Source: Acidobacteriaceae bacterium (lineage in GTDB: Bacteria > Acidobacteriota > Terriglobia > Terriglobales > Acidobacteriaceae). Taken from it: a DNA stretch of 10,932 nt. The notes under the pieces were generated by a model. That model searched no databases, was not told where the DNA came from, and saw nothing but the letters and a program-made list of their open reading frames with translations. The stretch is from positions 1,919-12,850 of the forward strand of contig PKXI01000356.1 of the NCBI GenBank assembly GCA_003133425.1, in the 5' to 3' direction. Made by a program: the position numbers and the translations under genes. Shown here one piece after another: positions 1-6,750 of the stretch; positions within the stretch are counted from its first letter, which is position 1; each line of letters starts with the position of its first letter.

Positions 1-825
1 TTCCCCGCCAGCCTGATGGCACAGACGGGCGCATGTCCGACGAAGATCGTGGGGCGCCAGAGCCGGAATCTCACAGTCCATTGCCTTCCGCTTCACGACA
101 CCCCAAATGACCTTGGGGCTGAAGCCCGTCCCCCAAACTCTGCCGGCCTTGTTGATTGAACGAAGAAGAGTCCCAGCCGTGATTCCGGAGGCCGCCGTCC
201 AGGCGTCAATCCCGGCCTTCACCCAGTCCGGAACTGGAACGGTCCGTATGTGGCCGCCCTTGCCGACGAGATCGGCGATGACCCAGTGCTCCTCCCTCTG
301 CTTTATGTCCTCAACGCGTAACGCTGTCAATTCCGCCCGACGTAGCCCGCAGCCCAGCAGAATCGCCAGTGTTGCATAATCGCGCTTGCCTCGAAGGCTC
401 GCGGTGTCCGCCGTTGACAACAGGCGCTTGCCCTGTTCCGCAGTGAGCCAATTGCCAACCGGCACACCCAATCGCTTGGCACCCTTCACCCGGCGAATCC
501 CGGCAGCCAGGTCTGCACTGAGGAGACCACAATCGGCAGCCTCGTAGGCCAGCCTTCGAACCGCCGCCAGGCGCAGGTTGATGGTGGTTGACGCGTAGCG
601 CCGCTGTTCCAGAGATATTCGGTACCGGGTTACCACTGTCTTGTTGAAAGCGAGCCTGGGTTCCGAGCAATACCATTCGATGAACTCTCGGATTGCATGA
701 TCGTAAGTTCGTTGTGAGCTTTGAGACGTCAGGCTGTTTAATACGGCTGACTTCGATTGCTCAAGGTCGGGGAGCTTCAGAACATGCTTCGGTGTCCGTT
801 TGCGGTTTGTCTTGCTCTTTGCCAT
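1..825 (-). CDS. Tyrosine recombinase / site-specific integrase, 3' end cut by window edge
   Basis: The frame is open from an ATG at 825 to the left edge, giving 275 residues with no stop. Residues about 20-115 look like the helical SAM-like DNA-binding domain of phage-type integrases; residues about 127 onward are the catalytic domain. Catalytic positions visible are Arg162 in GCGLRRAEL, Lys189 in VGKGGHIR, and His259 and Arg262 in the HDLRRT box. The second His/Trp and the nucleophilic Tyr should lie beyond the left edge, so activity cannot be judged. Family members cut and rejoin DNA through a 3'-phosphotyrosine link, moving islands, prophages or cassettes. The start is supported by a strong AAGGAGG eight bases upstream (834-840). 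The gene lies 161 bases downstream of kdpA on the same strand, where kdpB would be expected. XerC/D-like housekeeping recombinases are less likely, because the basic N-terminal extension and this context suggest a mobile-element integrase. Confidence 0.9.
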   Translation of the reverse strand, partial: MAKSKTNRKRTPKHVLKLPDLEQSKSAVLNSLTSQSSQRTYDHAIREFIEWYCSEPRLAFNKTVVTRYRISLEQRRYASTTINLRLAAVRRLAYEAADCGLLSADLAAGIRRVKGAKRLGVPVGNWLTAEQGKRLLSTADTASLRGKRDYATLAILLGCGLRRAELTALRVEDIKQREEHWVIADLVGKGGHIRTVPVPDWVKAGIDAWTAASGITAGTLLRSINKAGRVWGTGFSPKVIWGVVKRKAMDCEIPALAPHDLRRTCARLCHQAGGE

Positions 826-858
826 GGGTACGGCCTCCTTTCGCCGTGGCAAAGAGCA
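813..858 (-). promoter_or_regulatory. Inverted repeat covering the integrase start codon
   Basis: A perfect 12-bp inverted repeat has arms TGCTCTTTGCCA (813-824) and TGGCAAAGAGCA (847-858), separated by 22 bases. In the integrase transcript the downstream arm contains the last two bases of the AUG start codon and the next codons, and the loop holds the AAGGAGG Shine-Dalgarno. As RNA this would fold into a hairpin that ties up the start of translation. As DNA it could instead be an autoregulatory operator. The repeat is seen directly; the regulatory role is inferred. Confidence 0.55.
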
Positions 859-986
859 TGATCCCGATCGCCGTCTCGGTCTATGGCACCCTGGGGCGTT
901 TGTCAGGACCAATCCTACAGTCAATTGATGATTTGGAATGCCCCTCGATCAAACAGCGTCGATTCTTTTGCGCGGAACGTCCTCTT

Positions 987-2705
987 CTAAATCTTGAAGA
1001 ATAGGCGTTCTAATACAGGGCCCAGTGTCAACACGGGAAGGTAGCTCAAAGCCGTCACAATGATCAGGAATGCCGTTAGCAACGCGCCAAACGTGAAGGT
1101 ATCGGTTCGCAGAGTTCCTCTGGATTGCGGCCGCTCCTTTTGCCGCGCGAGCAGGCCGGCAAAGATGAGGGCCGGGATGGCCAGGCCAAATCGTCCTGCC
1201 ATCATGGCGATGGCCGTGGTGATGTTATAGAAGGGCGTATTGGCGTTGAGCGAGGCGAAGGCCTGACCATTGTTGGCAAAAGAGGAAGCGAAGCCGAAGA
1301 GGATCTCCGTGAGTCCATGCGGGCCGGTGTTGGTTGTAAGACCAGCGAGTCCCGCTTTGGTGGAGATGGCGATCGCGGTCAGAATGAGGATGGTGACCGG
1401 GCCGGTAAGCGCGTATAACACGATCATCTTGTTTTCGCGCGGACCGATCTGCTTGCCGAGGTATTCGGGCGTGCGACCGATCATGAGTCCGGACAGAAAG
1501 ACGGCAATGGCAGCGGTCATGATCATGCTGAAGATCCCGGTGCCGAGACCGCCGAAGATTACCTCTCCGAGGAGGAGATTGGCTAACAGAACCAGACCGC
1601 CGAGCGAGGTAAAGCTGTCATCTGCCGCATTCGTCGAACCTGTAGCCGTGTTGGAGGTGACAACGCCGGCAAGTACCGTGCCTCCGATCCCGAATCGGAC
1701 TTCCTTACCCTCCATGCTGCCACCGGACTGAAGCTGACCCTGCCGGAGGTCGGCGCCATGTATGAGCGGGTTGCCGTGGTGCTCGCTGAGATGCAAGGCG
1801 ACAAGCCCGCCGGTAAAGAGAAAGAGCATCACCCAGTAAAGAAGCCATCCCTGGCGTACATGCCGCACCATTCTCCCAAAGGTGTTCGTCAAGGCCGCCG
1901 GCAAGAGGATGATAGATAGCAATTCCAGGAAGTTCGTGAGCGGCGTGGGGTTCTCGTAAGGGTGCGCTCCGTTGGCGTTAAAGAAGCCACCGCCATTGGT
2001 GCCCAGATTCTTGATGATTTCCAGTGCAGCGACGGGTCCCTGCGGGATGACCTGAGCTGTTCCTTCAACCGTTTTGGCAACCACGTAATGGTGGAAATTC
2101 ATGGGAACTCCCTGCCAAACAAGCAGCAACGACCCAACAAGCGCACCAGGCAGCAGAATCCAAAGCAGACTGCGGGTGAGATCGACCCAGAAGTTTCCCA
2201 GTGTTGCGCAGGATTCCCGCGCCAGCCCTCGTATGAAGGCAATGCCTACGGCCAGACCTGCGGCCCCAGCTAGAAAGTTCTGTGTGCAGAGGCCTACCAT
2301 CTGGCTGAAATAGCTCATGGTGTTTTCGCCCGCATAGGCTTGCCAGGTCGTGGTGGTTGAGAAACTGATGGCGGTATTGAAAGACAGGTCCGGAGTGAGC
2401 GGCGTCGTATGATATTTCGGGAAGAACCAGGGAAGGAGGTGTTGGAACCGGAGGATAGAGTAAAGGAGGAGGGTACCGATGAGAGTAAAGATAACGAAGG
2501 ATATCAAGTACTGTGCGGCATCCATTTCGGCCGTGGGATCGACTCCCGTGAGGCGATAGAGCCATCGTTCCACTGGAACGCATAATCGATCGAGCAAAGT
2601 TCTTCGCCGGTCAAAGACCCGGTGCATATAGCCGCCCAGCGGCCTGACGCAAACGGTGACGATCACCACAAACAGGAGGTACTGAACCGCACTATACACA
2701 TTCAT
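987..2705 (-). CDS. kdpA: KdpA, potassium-translocating channel subunit of the Kdp ATPase
   Basis: KdpA is the inner-membrane, K+-selective subunit of KdpFABC, a high-affinity potassium importer powered by the P-type ATPase subunit KdpB. The protein has 572 residues from the ATG at 2705 (E. coli KdpA has 557) and is strongly hydrophobic throughout. All four filter repeats are recognisable: STTTTWQ (116-122), GTNGGGFFN (235-243), TATGSTN (353-359) and ANNGQAF (477-483). The family sequence GLMIGRTPEYLGK is present at 406-418. The C-terminus (LGPVLERLF) matches the normal family end, so the gene looks complete. An in-frame TTG at 2723 would add six residues; ATG at 2705 is preferred because it begins at the normal family N-terminus (MNVYSAVQYLL), although neither start has a good Shine-Dalgarno. 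The gene is odd in context: no kdpF-like peptide lies upstream, and an integrase lies downstream in place of kdpB and kdpC. No KdpDE genes are visible. Confidence 0.96.
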   Translation of the reverse strand: MNVYSAVQYLLFVVIVTVCVRPLGGYMHRVFDRRRTLLDRLCVPVERWLYRLTGVDPTAEMDAAQYLISFVIFTLIGTLLLYSILRFQHLLPWFFPKYHTTPLTPDLSFNTAISFSTTTTWQAYAGENTMSYFSQMVGLCTQNFLAGAAGLAVGIAFIRGLARESCATLGNFWVDLTRSLLWILLPGALVGSLLLVWQGVPMNFHHYVVAKTVEGTAQVIPQGPVAALEIIKNLGTNGGGFFNANGAHPYENPTPLTNFLELLSIILLPAALTNTFGRMVRHVRQGWLLYWVMLFLFTGGLVALHLSEHHGNPLIHGADLRQGQLQSGGSMEGKEVRFGIGGTVLAGVVTSNTATGSTNAADDSFTSLGGLVLLANLLLGEVIFGGLGTGIFSMIMTAAIAVFLSGLMIGRTPEYLGKQIGPRENKMIVLYALTGPVTILILTAIAISTKAGLAGLTTNTGPHGLTEILFGFASSFANNGQAFASLNANTPFYNITTAIAMMAGRFGLAIPALIFAGLLARQKERPQSRGTLRTDTFTFGALLTAFLIIVTALSYLPVLTLGPVLERLFFKI

Positions 2706-3408
2706 AGCAATACCGGCTCGCAAGTTTCCACCGGTGGCGAACCGAGCCTAGTATTTCACAAAATCTATAAGGGAACCGTTAGAGACGCGGGAATCCAATG
2801 CACGTTGATGCCGGGATGAATCCCGCGCTGGCCTCGTTATTGTTTCGTCCGTTTGCCCTGCCGTGCAGCAGGCCCCCAGTTCACGCAAAAGTTCCGATTT
2901 TTACATCAACCGAGGGGTCACGCTTTATGATGGCGACGAGGCAGCCGGGGGGGTGGATTAGTTATGGGGAGCCTTTGGTCGAGTTCCCGGTTCGTCAGGC
3001 TTGACCAGCACTCGAGTACGGAGCACTCTCCGTTATGAGATCGCTGATTCAATTCTTCACCGTTTTTGCTGTGCTGGTTCTTGCCCGGGATGGCTCGTTC
3101 TATGCCCAATCTCAGCAGGCGGGCAGCTGCGGCTGGAGCCACGGTCACAAGTTAGGCATCTGAGCCGAATGGGAGCTGCCGTACGCAAAGGGTTACAAGT
3201 GCTGAGCTCCTCACGGCTAAGCCTGGCACGGGGGCTCTCCAAGCAGTTTGTGCCGATCATAAAGCGCCTGAATGCTCCCTTCTTATAGGTGAATGATCCC
3301 CGTCTTGCCGCTTCATGCCGCCGATTCCCGGCATTCTGCGGTGCGAGTCAACGACCGCGCTTCAACTCATCCTTGGATGGTGAATCTAGTTTCCCTGCGG
3401 CTCAAGAA
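2706..3408. other. Intergenic stretch without a confident gene
   Basis: About 700 bases between the start of kdpA and the stop of the TonB-domain gene. No frame on either strand shows a recognisable domain, and the short open frames have no convincing ribosome binding site or codon pattern. It should contain the kdpA promoter on the minus strand, but I could not pick out a clear -35/-10 pair. The only candidate gene is the short ORF at 3035, listed separately. The stretch may be a decayed gene or a plain spacer. Confidence 0.5.
3035..3163 (+). CDS. Possible short secreted peptide or remnant of a secreted-protein gene
   Basis: A 42-codon frame starts at ATG 3035 and ends at TGA 3161-3163. Its N-terminus reads like a signal peptide: MRS, then a hydrophobic run LIQFFTVFAVLVLA, then a likely cleavage area FYAQSQQAG. 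Only about 15 residues follow (including SCGWSHGH) before the stop. A GGAG at 3020-3023 lies 11 bases upstream, rather far, and is part of a small hairpin (ACGGAG 3018-3023, CTCCGT 3028-3033). It could be the 5' stump of a longer exported protein broken by mutation, a tiny secreted peptide, or chance. I do not recognise a family. Confidence 0.22.
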   Translation: MRSLIQFFTVFAVLVLARDGSFYAQSQQAGSCGWSHGHKLGI

Positions 3409-4170
3409 TCAAAACTCAGCAAAACTGACCATGACTTCTTTGCTCGCGGCAATGGGTTGGCCCTTATTGGTGGCGGGCAGAAACCTGTATTGCCAGACGG
3501 CGGCCTCAGCTTTCTTATCCAATCCAAACCCTAGGCCTCGCACAACACGAACCTCTTTCGGCAAACCCTCTTTGCTCACCAGCACCGTGACTATGGCCAC
3601 CTGCACATACGGATGTGTCGCAAACGGGTCAGCGAAATCCGCGTCAACCGTGTGGATCGGTATGGGCGGTGTGTAAGACAAAGGGTTGTGATGCTTGTTC
3701 TCAAACTGCGATTCATCCGGAGGCGGCAAGTCTCTCTCTGTGATGAGGACCTGAGGAATGGCCTGGCTGCGGTTGGCGTGGAAGACAACCCGCACGTCGA
3801 TCCAAACGGGCACAGGTATATCTCCCAGCTTGCCCGGCTCAAACGTAGAGTGGTTCACAGCCGCGATGGCAGCTTGATCGAATGCTTCGCCGTGCTTGTG
3901 CAGTACTTGAATGTGTGCAGGGATGCCGTTGGCGCCAATGACCATGGCCAGGACGGTCATGCCCTGAACTTCTTTAGCGGGCACGCCTTCAGGGTATGGC
4001 ACATATACGGTGCTCAGCAGGCGAGGCGTGGTGACCTCGGGGCCCGCGTAATACACGCCATCCTTGTCAGACGCCTGATGAACCTGCCGACTCACGGATA
4101 TTGCATCCTGCGCCCGAACGGCGATGGTTGTTAGCGCCAGTAGTGCCCATGCATATTTCGCTTGCCGCAT
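3409..4170 (-). CDS. Periplasmic protein with two TonB C-terminal domains
   Basis: The protein has 253 residues. An N-terminal export signal (1-20, MRQAKYAWALLALTTIAVRA) is followed by two copies of the TonB C-terminal fold. The first spans about 46-132 (the TVLAMVIGANGIPAHIQVL strands, then FDQAAIAAVNHSTFEPGK and a final strand). The second spans about 169-253 (VAIVTVLVSKEGLPKEVRVV, then LDKKAEAAVWQYRFLPA). The pattern of 'VxVxxxGxPxxVxV' followed by 'A...AVxxxxFxPa' is typical of TonB_C. In classical TonB this domain contacts the TonB box of outer-membrane receptors. Here the proline-rich spacer is short and the signal looks cleavable, so an energy-transducing role is uncertain; a periplasmic scaffold or receptor-binding role is possible. 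The start at ATG 4170 is backed by GGAGA about six bases upstream. It is divergent from the efflux operon and appears monocistronic. Confidence 0.85.
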   Translation of the reverse strand: MRQAKYAWALLALTTIAVRAQDAISVSRQVHQASDKDGVYYAGPEVTTPRLLSTVYVPYPEGVPAKEVQGMTVLAMVIGANGIPAHIQVLHKHGEAFDQAAIAAVNHSTFEPGKLGDIPVPVWIDVRVVFHANRSQAIPQVLITERDLPPPDESQFENKHHNPLSYTPPIPIHTVDADFADPFATHPYVQVAIVTVLVSKEGLPKEVRVVRGLGFGLDKKAEAAVWQYRFLPATNKGQPIAASKEVMVSFAEF

Positions 4171-4530
4171 TCGATTCTCCGATCTGTTCGCTTTAATTCC
4201 TTGGATCGCTTGGCTGCCTGCAGTGGCCGTTTCGCCCGTGTTGCTGAATGACTTGCCAAGTCATGGTTCATGTTCGGGTCGATCTCGGCAGACGCAATGA
4301 CTAACCACCATGCTAGAGATGAATGGATAAAGATAAGATAAAGACAGCGGACAGCGAGACAAGCACGTGGTCCAGCCATTTTTAAATCGACAGATCCAGG
4401 AAATGCCGACCAAGCAATAACTAAAAGAGTAGATATTCACGACTTACTTATGTAAGGCTCACACGGTGCTTATAACTTTCTTCAAAACACACACTGATTC
4501 TTTATAGCCTCCACAGTAGCGTCTATCTAA

Positions 4531-4567
4531 GCCACCCCCGCTCGAAGCCGGAGCGGATGCAGGTGGC
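4531..4567 (+). repeat. GC-rich interrupted hairpin upstream of the efflux operon
   Basis: Two nested pairings are visible. GCCACC (4531-4536) pairs with GGTGGC (4562-4567), and inside it CGCTC (4539-4543) pairs with GAGCG (4551-4555) around a seven-base loop. The internal bulge is asymmetric. There is no T-run directly after it, so it is not a simple intrinsic terminator. It does not match a riboswitch class that I recognise. It could be a leader structure if transcription starts upstream, for example near 4515. Confidence 0.35.
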
Positions 4568-4592
4568 CCGGCGAAAACGCGCGTCAAGAGGC

Positions 4593-4624
4593 GCAATGTT
4601 ACTTAACCTTATCGAAAACATTGC
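4593..4624. promoter_or_regulatory. Perfect 8-bp dyad, candidate operator for the efflux operon
   Basis: GCAATGTT (4593-4600) and AACATTGC (4617-4624) form a perfect inverted repeat with a 16-base AT-rich spacer. The half-sites are 24 bases apart, start to start, a bit over two helical turns. It lies just upstream of the best promoter-like pair and about 140 bases before the porin start, which suits binding by a dimeric regulator. It could also fold as RNA and is followed by the T-rich ATTTTATTT, so a weak terminator or attenuator is an alternative. Confidence 0.4.
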
Positions 4625-4631
4625 ATTTTAT

Positions 4632-4661
4632 TTGCGGCTCCTTTACGCCGCTTCGCATAAC
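4632..4661 (+). promoter_or_regulatory. Weak sigma70-like promoter candidate for the porin-efflux operon
   Basis: TTGCGG (4632-4637) and CATAAC (4656-4661) are separated by 18 bases and match the sigma70 consensus at 3 and 4 of 6 positions. The placement, directly after the dyad and about 100 bases before the porin ATG, is plausible. The match is weak and this is inference from position more than from sequence. Confidence 0.25.
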
Positions 4662-4745
4662 AATTGGGATGAGGTAGGCAGAAGCGACAGGCTAGCCATA
4701 CTTCAGTGAAAGCCAACGCATTTCAGCCCGGCGACGCAAGGCGTC

Positions 4746-4753
4746 GAGGAGGT
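4746..4753 (+). promoter_or_regulatory. Ribosome binding site fixing the porin start
   Basis: GAGGAGGT ends nine bases before the ATG at 4763. It is a near-perfect Shine-Dalgarno and supports this start over the in-frame GTG at 4706, which would place 19 charged and polar residues in front of the signal peptide. Confidence 0.8.
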
Positions 4754-4762
4754 CAGATACCG

Positions 4763-6586
4763 ATGAAGAAGAACTTCAAAACTGCCATAACATTGGGAGT
4801 CACAATCTGTGGTCTTGTTGTACAGCTTGCGTGTCACGCCCAAAGCGCAACGTCAACCCCCGACAACGTCACAACGCAACAGAGTGCAAGCGCGGCGACG
4901 CCCAACAACGACGCGGTCATCAAAGAGCTCGCAGAAATGAAGGCGCGGATTACACAACTTGAAGCCGAACTGAAGGCAGGCGGCGATGCCAACGCGCTAC
5001 GCACGGCAGAAGGGACCGCTGTGAGCGGCGGTTCGAACAGTTCGGTGACGCCGATTGTGCCGGCCGCGGCTGTTACAACTCCAGCGGCGGCTCCCGCGCC
5101 TCCCGAGATCAATGCTCAGACCACCACCAAGGGTGAGCCATTCGAAGGCGACTGGACCTGGCTGAACAGCAACGGTCATGCCGTGGACAGTCCCATGAGC
5201 ACCAAGTACTTCACGCCGGAATTCCGCGCCGATGCGAACTACATTCTCGACTATAACCATCCCCACGACGACACCATGGGCGGCGCTACAGAGAGCTTCC
5301 GTTCCGACGAGTGGCAGCTTGAGCAGATCAGCATCGGCGGCGACATCCGCATCAACAACGTGCGCGGGCGCATCCTGACCATGGACGGTTTATTCGCCAC
5401 GACGACCCCGCGGAACGACGCCAGCCCTAGCCGTGGCCAATGGGATCTGTCCGGCGCGTACAAGTACGTCTCGGAGGCATGGGGCGGTTACCACTGGGAT
5501 GTTGCCCATGGACTGAACGTTGATGCGGGCATTTTCGTCTCCTACATCGGCCTGTTTAGCTACTACAACTTCGACAATTGGACCTACCAACCTTCGTTCG
5601 TTTCGTCGAATACACCTTGGTTCTTCAACGGTCTACGCATCCAGTATTTTCCAACGAAGAAGCTGAAGATCGAGCCGTGGATCGTCAACGGCTGGCAGTC
5701 CTATGGACGCGCCAACGGCAAGCCTGGACTGGGTGGACAAATTCTCTGGCGCCCCAAGCCCTACCTGGACTTCGTCTTCAACAACTACGGTCTGGGAGAG
5801 GATGCTGTCGGCTTCCCCGGCCGCTCGCGTATACACGCCGACTACAGCGCGCAGGTCAAATACTACGACCAGCCCACGAAGTTCTTTGACAAGGCAGCAT
5901 TTACCCTCACCGGCGATGCAGGGTGCGAATACGGCGGCGGACCTGCCTCCTTCGGCACCTCGGATGGCGCATTGAACCCCAAGGGCCAATCCCCGGAAAT
6001 GGGCACTACCGACAGCTACAATGGCGGCGTGAATTGCCGCAATAGCAAGAACGGCCGGCCGAAGCAGGCCTTCTTGGGCTATATGGCCTACGACCGCATG
6101 TGGTTCAAGAAGGATCTCTACGCCATAACTCTCGGTGGCGGCGTAATGAACAATCCTGGCCGCTACCTCACTCTGCTGCCGCCCATTAACGGCGCAACAG
6201 CGACAACAGGAACCCCCTACTTTACCGAGAACGCGGGCGACCGCTCACAGATGCACGACGGAACCATCACCTTCGACTACATGCCCAGCCAGTTCATCAC
6301 ATTCACCTTGGAGGAAGGCTATCGCTACTCCGATGTGCCCTACTGGACCGGTCGCGGCGGAATCACGCCTCCGGGCGGCAACAACGGCTCCCCGCAGTTT
6401 TATGCTTGCGCCAACGGCGTGAGCTCGGGCCAAGGCTATGGCACCGCTGGATTGGCCGCGGCCGAATCTGCCTGCTTTCTCGGGGGAAATGGGGGCACGT
6501 CAGCGACCTCGACCAGCGCCATCTGGTGGCCAGACCTGCGCAAAAACCAAACCAACACCACGCTTGCGATCAAGGTCAGGTTCTAG
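4763..6586 (+). CDS. Outer-membrane beta-barrel porin, OmpL-like (BBP2 type)
   Basis: The protein has 607 residues. A signal peptide (1 to about 27, MKKNFKTAITLGV... ending ACHAQ) is followed by a short coiled-coil segment (51-73, AVIKELAEMKARITQLEAELK) and an Ala/Pro-rich linker (about 97-115). From about residue 125 on it is a long barrel rich in alternating aromatic and polar residues, ending in a terminal Phe (LAIKVRF), the usual recognition signal for outer-membrane barrel assembly. The pattern fits putative porin-2/OmpL-like proteins: WTWLNSNGHAVDSP near the start of the barrel, NYILDYNHP, and IEPWIVNGWQSYGRANGKPGLGGQI. Such proteins are thought to be passive solute channels; the substrate is unknown. 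Four cysteines in the mature part (388, 425, 549, 571) lie in Gly/Asn-rich, loop-like segments and may form disulfides. The coiled coil could bind peptidoglycan or help form trimers. The gene leads an operon with an RND adaptor and pump, in the place where a TolC-family gene would be expected. Confidence 0.85.
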   Translation: MKKNFKTAITLGVTICGLVVQLACHAQSATSTPDNVTTQQSASAATPNNDAVIKELAEMKARITQLEAELKAGGDANALRTAEGTAVSGGSNSSVTPIVPAAAVTTPAAAPAPPEINAQTTTKGEPFEGDWTWLNSNGHAVDSPMSTKYFTPEFRADANYILDYNHPHDDTMGGATESFRSDEWQLEQISIGGDIRINNVRGRILTMDGLFATTTPRNDASPSRGQWDLSGAYKYVSEAWGGYHWDVAHGLNVDAGIFVSYIGLFSYYNFDNWTYQPSFVSSNTPWFFNGLRIQYFPTKKLKIEPWIVNGWQSYGRANGKPGLGGQILWRPKPYLDFVFNNYGLGEDAVGFPGRSRIHADYSAQVKYYDQPTKFFDKAAFTLTGDAGCEYGGGPASFGTSDGALNPKGQSPEMGTTDSYNGGVNCRNSKNGRPKQAFLGYMAYDRMWFKKDLYAITLGGGVMNNPGRYLTLLPPINGATATTGTPYFTENAGDRSQMHDGTITFDYMPSQFITFTLEEGYRYSDVPYWTGRGGITPPGGNNGSPQFYACANGVSSGQGYGTAGLAAAESACFLGGNGGTSATSTSAIWWPDLRKNQTNTTLAIKVRF

Positions 6587-6643
6587 CTGTTCAGTCCAAC
6601 GAGGCCGCGATGGGGAGATGTGGCGAGACACGCTAACTGAGCG

Positions 6644-6679
6644 GGCGGCACCGGGGTTATCGGCAGCTCCGGTGCTGCC
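6644..6679 (+). repeat. Intercistronic hairpin 1 between porin and adaptor
   Basis: GGCGGCACCGG (6644-6654) pairs with CCGGTGCTGCC (6669-6679) with a single mismatch and a 14-base loop, starting about 57 bases after the porin stop. No U-run follows, so an intrinsic terminator is unlikely. It may stabilise the upstream porin mRNA or mark an RNA processing site, which would let the porin be made in greater amount than the pump. Confidence 0.5.
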
Positions 6680-6714
6680 TGAGAACACAGGATGGCTCCT
6701 AATTGCGGCCATTT

Positions 6715-6750
6715 GTGCAGCAGCTAGCCGCTGCTAAGTGGCTGCTGTGC
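6715..6750 (+). repeat. Intercistronic hairpin 2 upstream of the adaptor
   Basis: CAGCAGC (6718-6724) and GCTGCTG (6741-6747) pair perfectly. With G-U pairs the RNA stem can extend to 6715-6726 and 6739-6750. The segment also holds an alternative small pairing, GCAGC (6720-6724) with GCTGC (6730-6734). A third possible stem, GCGTTT (6749-6754) with AAACGC (6765-6770), lies just before the adaptor start. Together they make the 208-base gap unusually structured. Confidence 0.4.

Larger units (their letters stand above)
4171..4762. other. Divergent intergenic regulatory region
   Basis: A 592-base gap lies between the divergently transcribed TonB-domain gene and the porin operon. It is clearly more AT-rich at about 4380-4520 than the flanking genes, as expected for promoters. 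It contains a GC-rich hairpin (4531-4567), a perfect 8-bp dyad (4593-4624) and a weak promoter-like pair (4632-4661), listed separately. Another weak pair, TTCAAA (4481-4486) and TATAGC (4503-4508) with 16-base spacing, could also serve the plus strand. No protein-coding frame in it is convincing. Confidence 0.6.

Noticed and set aside
311..676. 121-codon open frame on the minus strand
   Set aside because: It overlaps the integrase in a different frame. The integrase frame has the catalytic motifs and the Shine-Dalgarno.
1270..1731. 153-codon open frame on the plus strand
   Set aside because: It is antisense to kdpA, with no domain and no ribosome site; a by-product of high GC.
2065..2583. 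172-codon open frame on the minus strand
   Set aside because: It lies wholly inside kdpA in another frame. KdpA is unmistakable there, and the alternative product has low-complexity, unnatural composition.
3613..4134. 173-codon open frame on the plus strand
   Set aside because: It is antisense to the TonB-domain gene, whose two domains and signal peptide are clear; its Arg-rich composition is typical of a shadow frame.
4131..4379. 82-codon open frame upstream of the TonB-domain gene
   Set aside because: It has no domain or convincing ribosome site, overlaps the true start of the TonB-domain gene, and lies in the probable promoter region.
4531..4600. Cobalamin or metal riboswitch
   Set aside because: GGTGGC and GCGG fragments resemble pieces of a B12 element, but the order and the conserved boxes are missing.
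4706..4762. Upstream GTG start for the porin
   Set aside because: It would put 19 polar, Arg-rich residues before the signal peptide, and GAGGAGGT sits at the right distance from the ATG at 4763.
6644..6679. Intrinsic terminator after the porin gene
   Set aside because: The stem is strong, but no run of T follows on either strand, so it is kept only as a hairpin.
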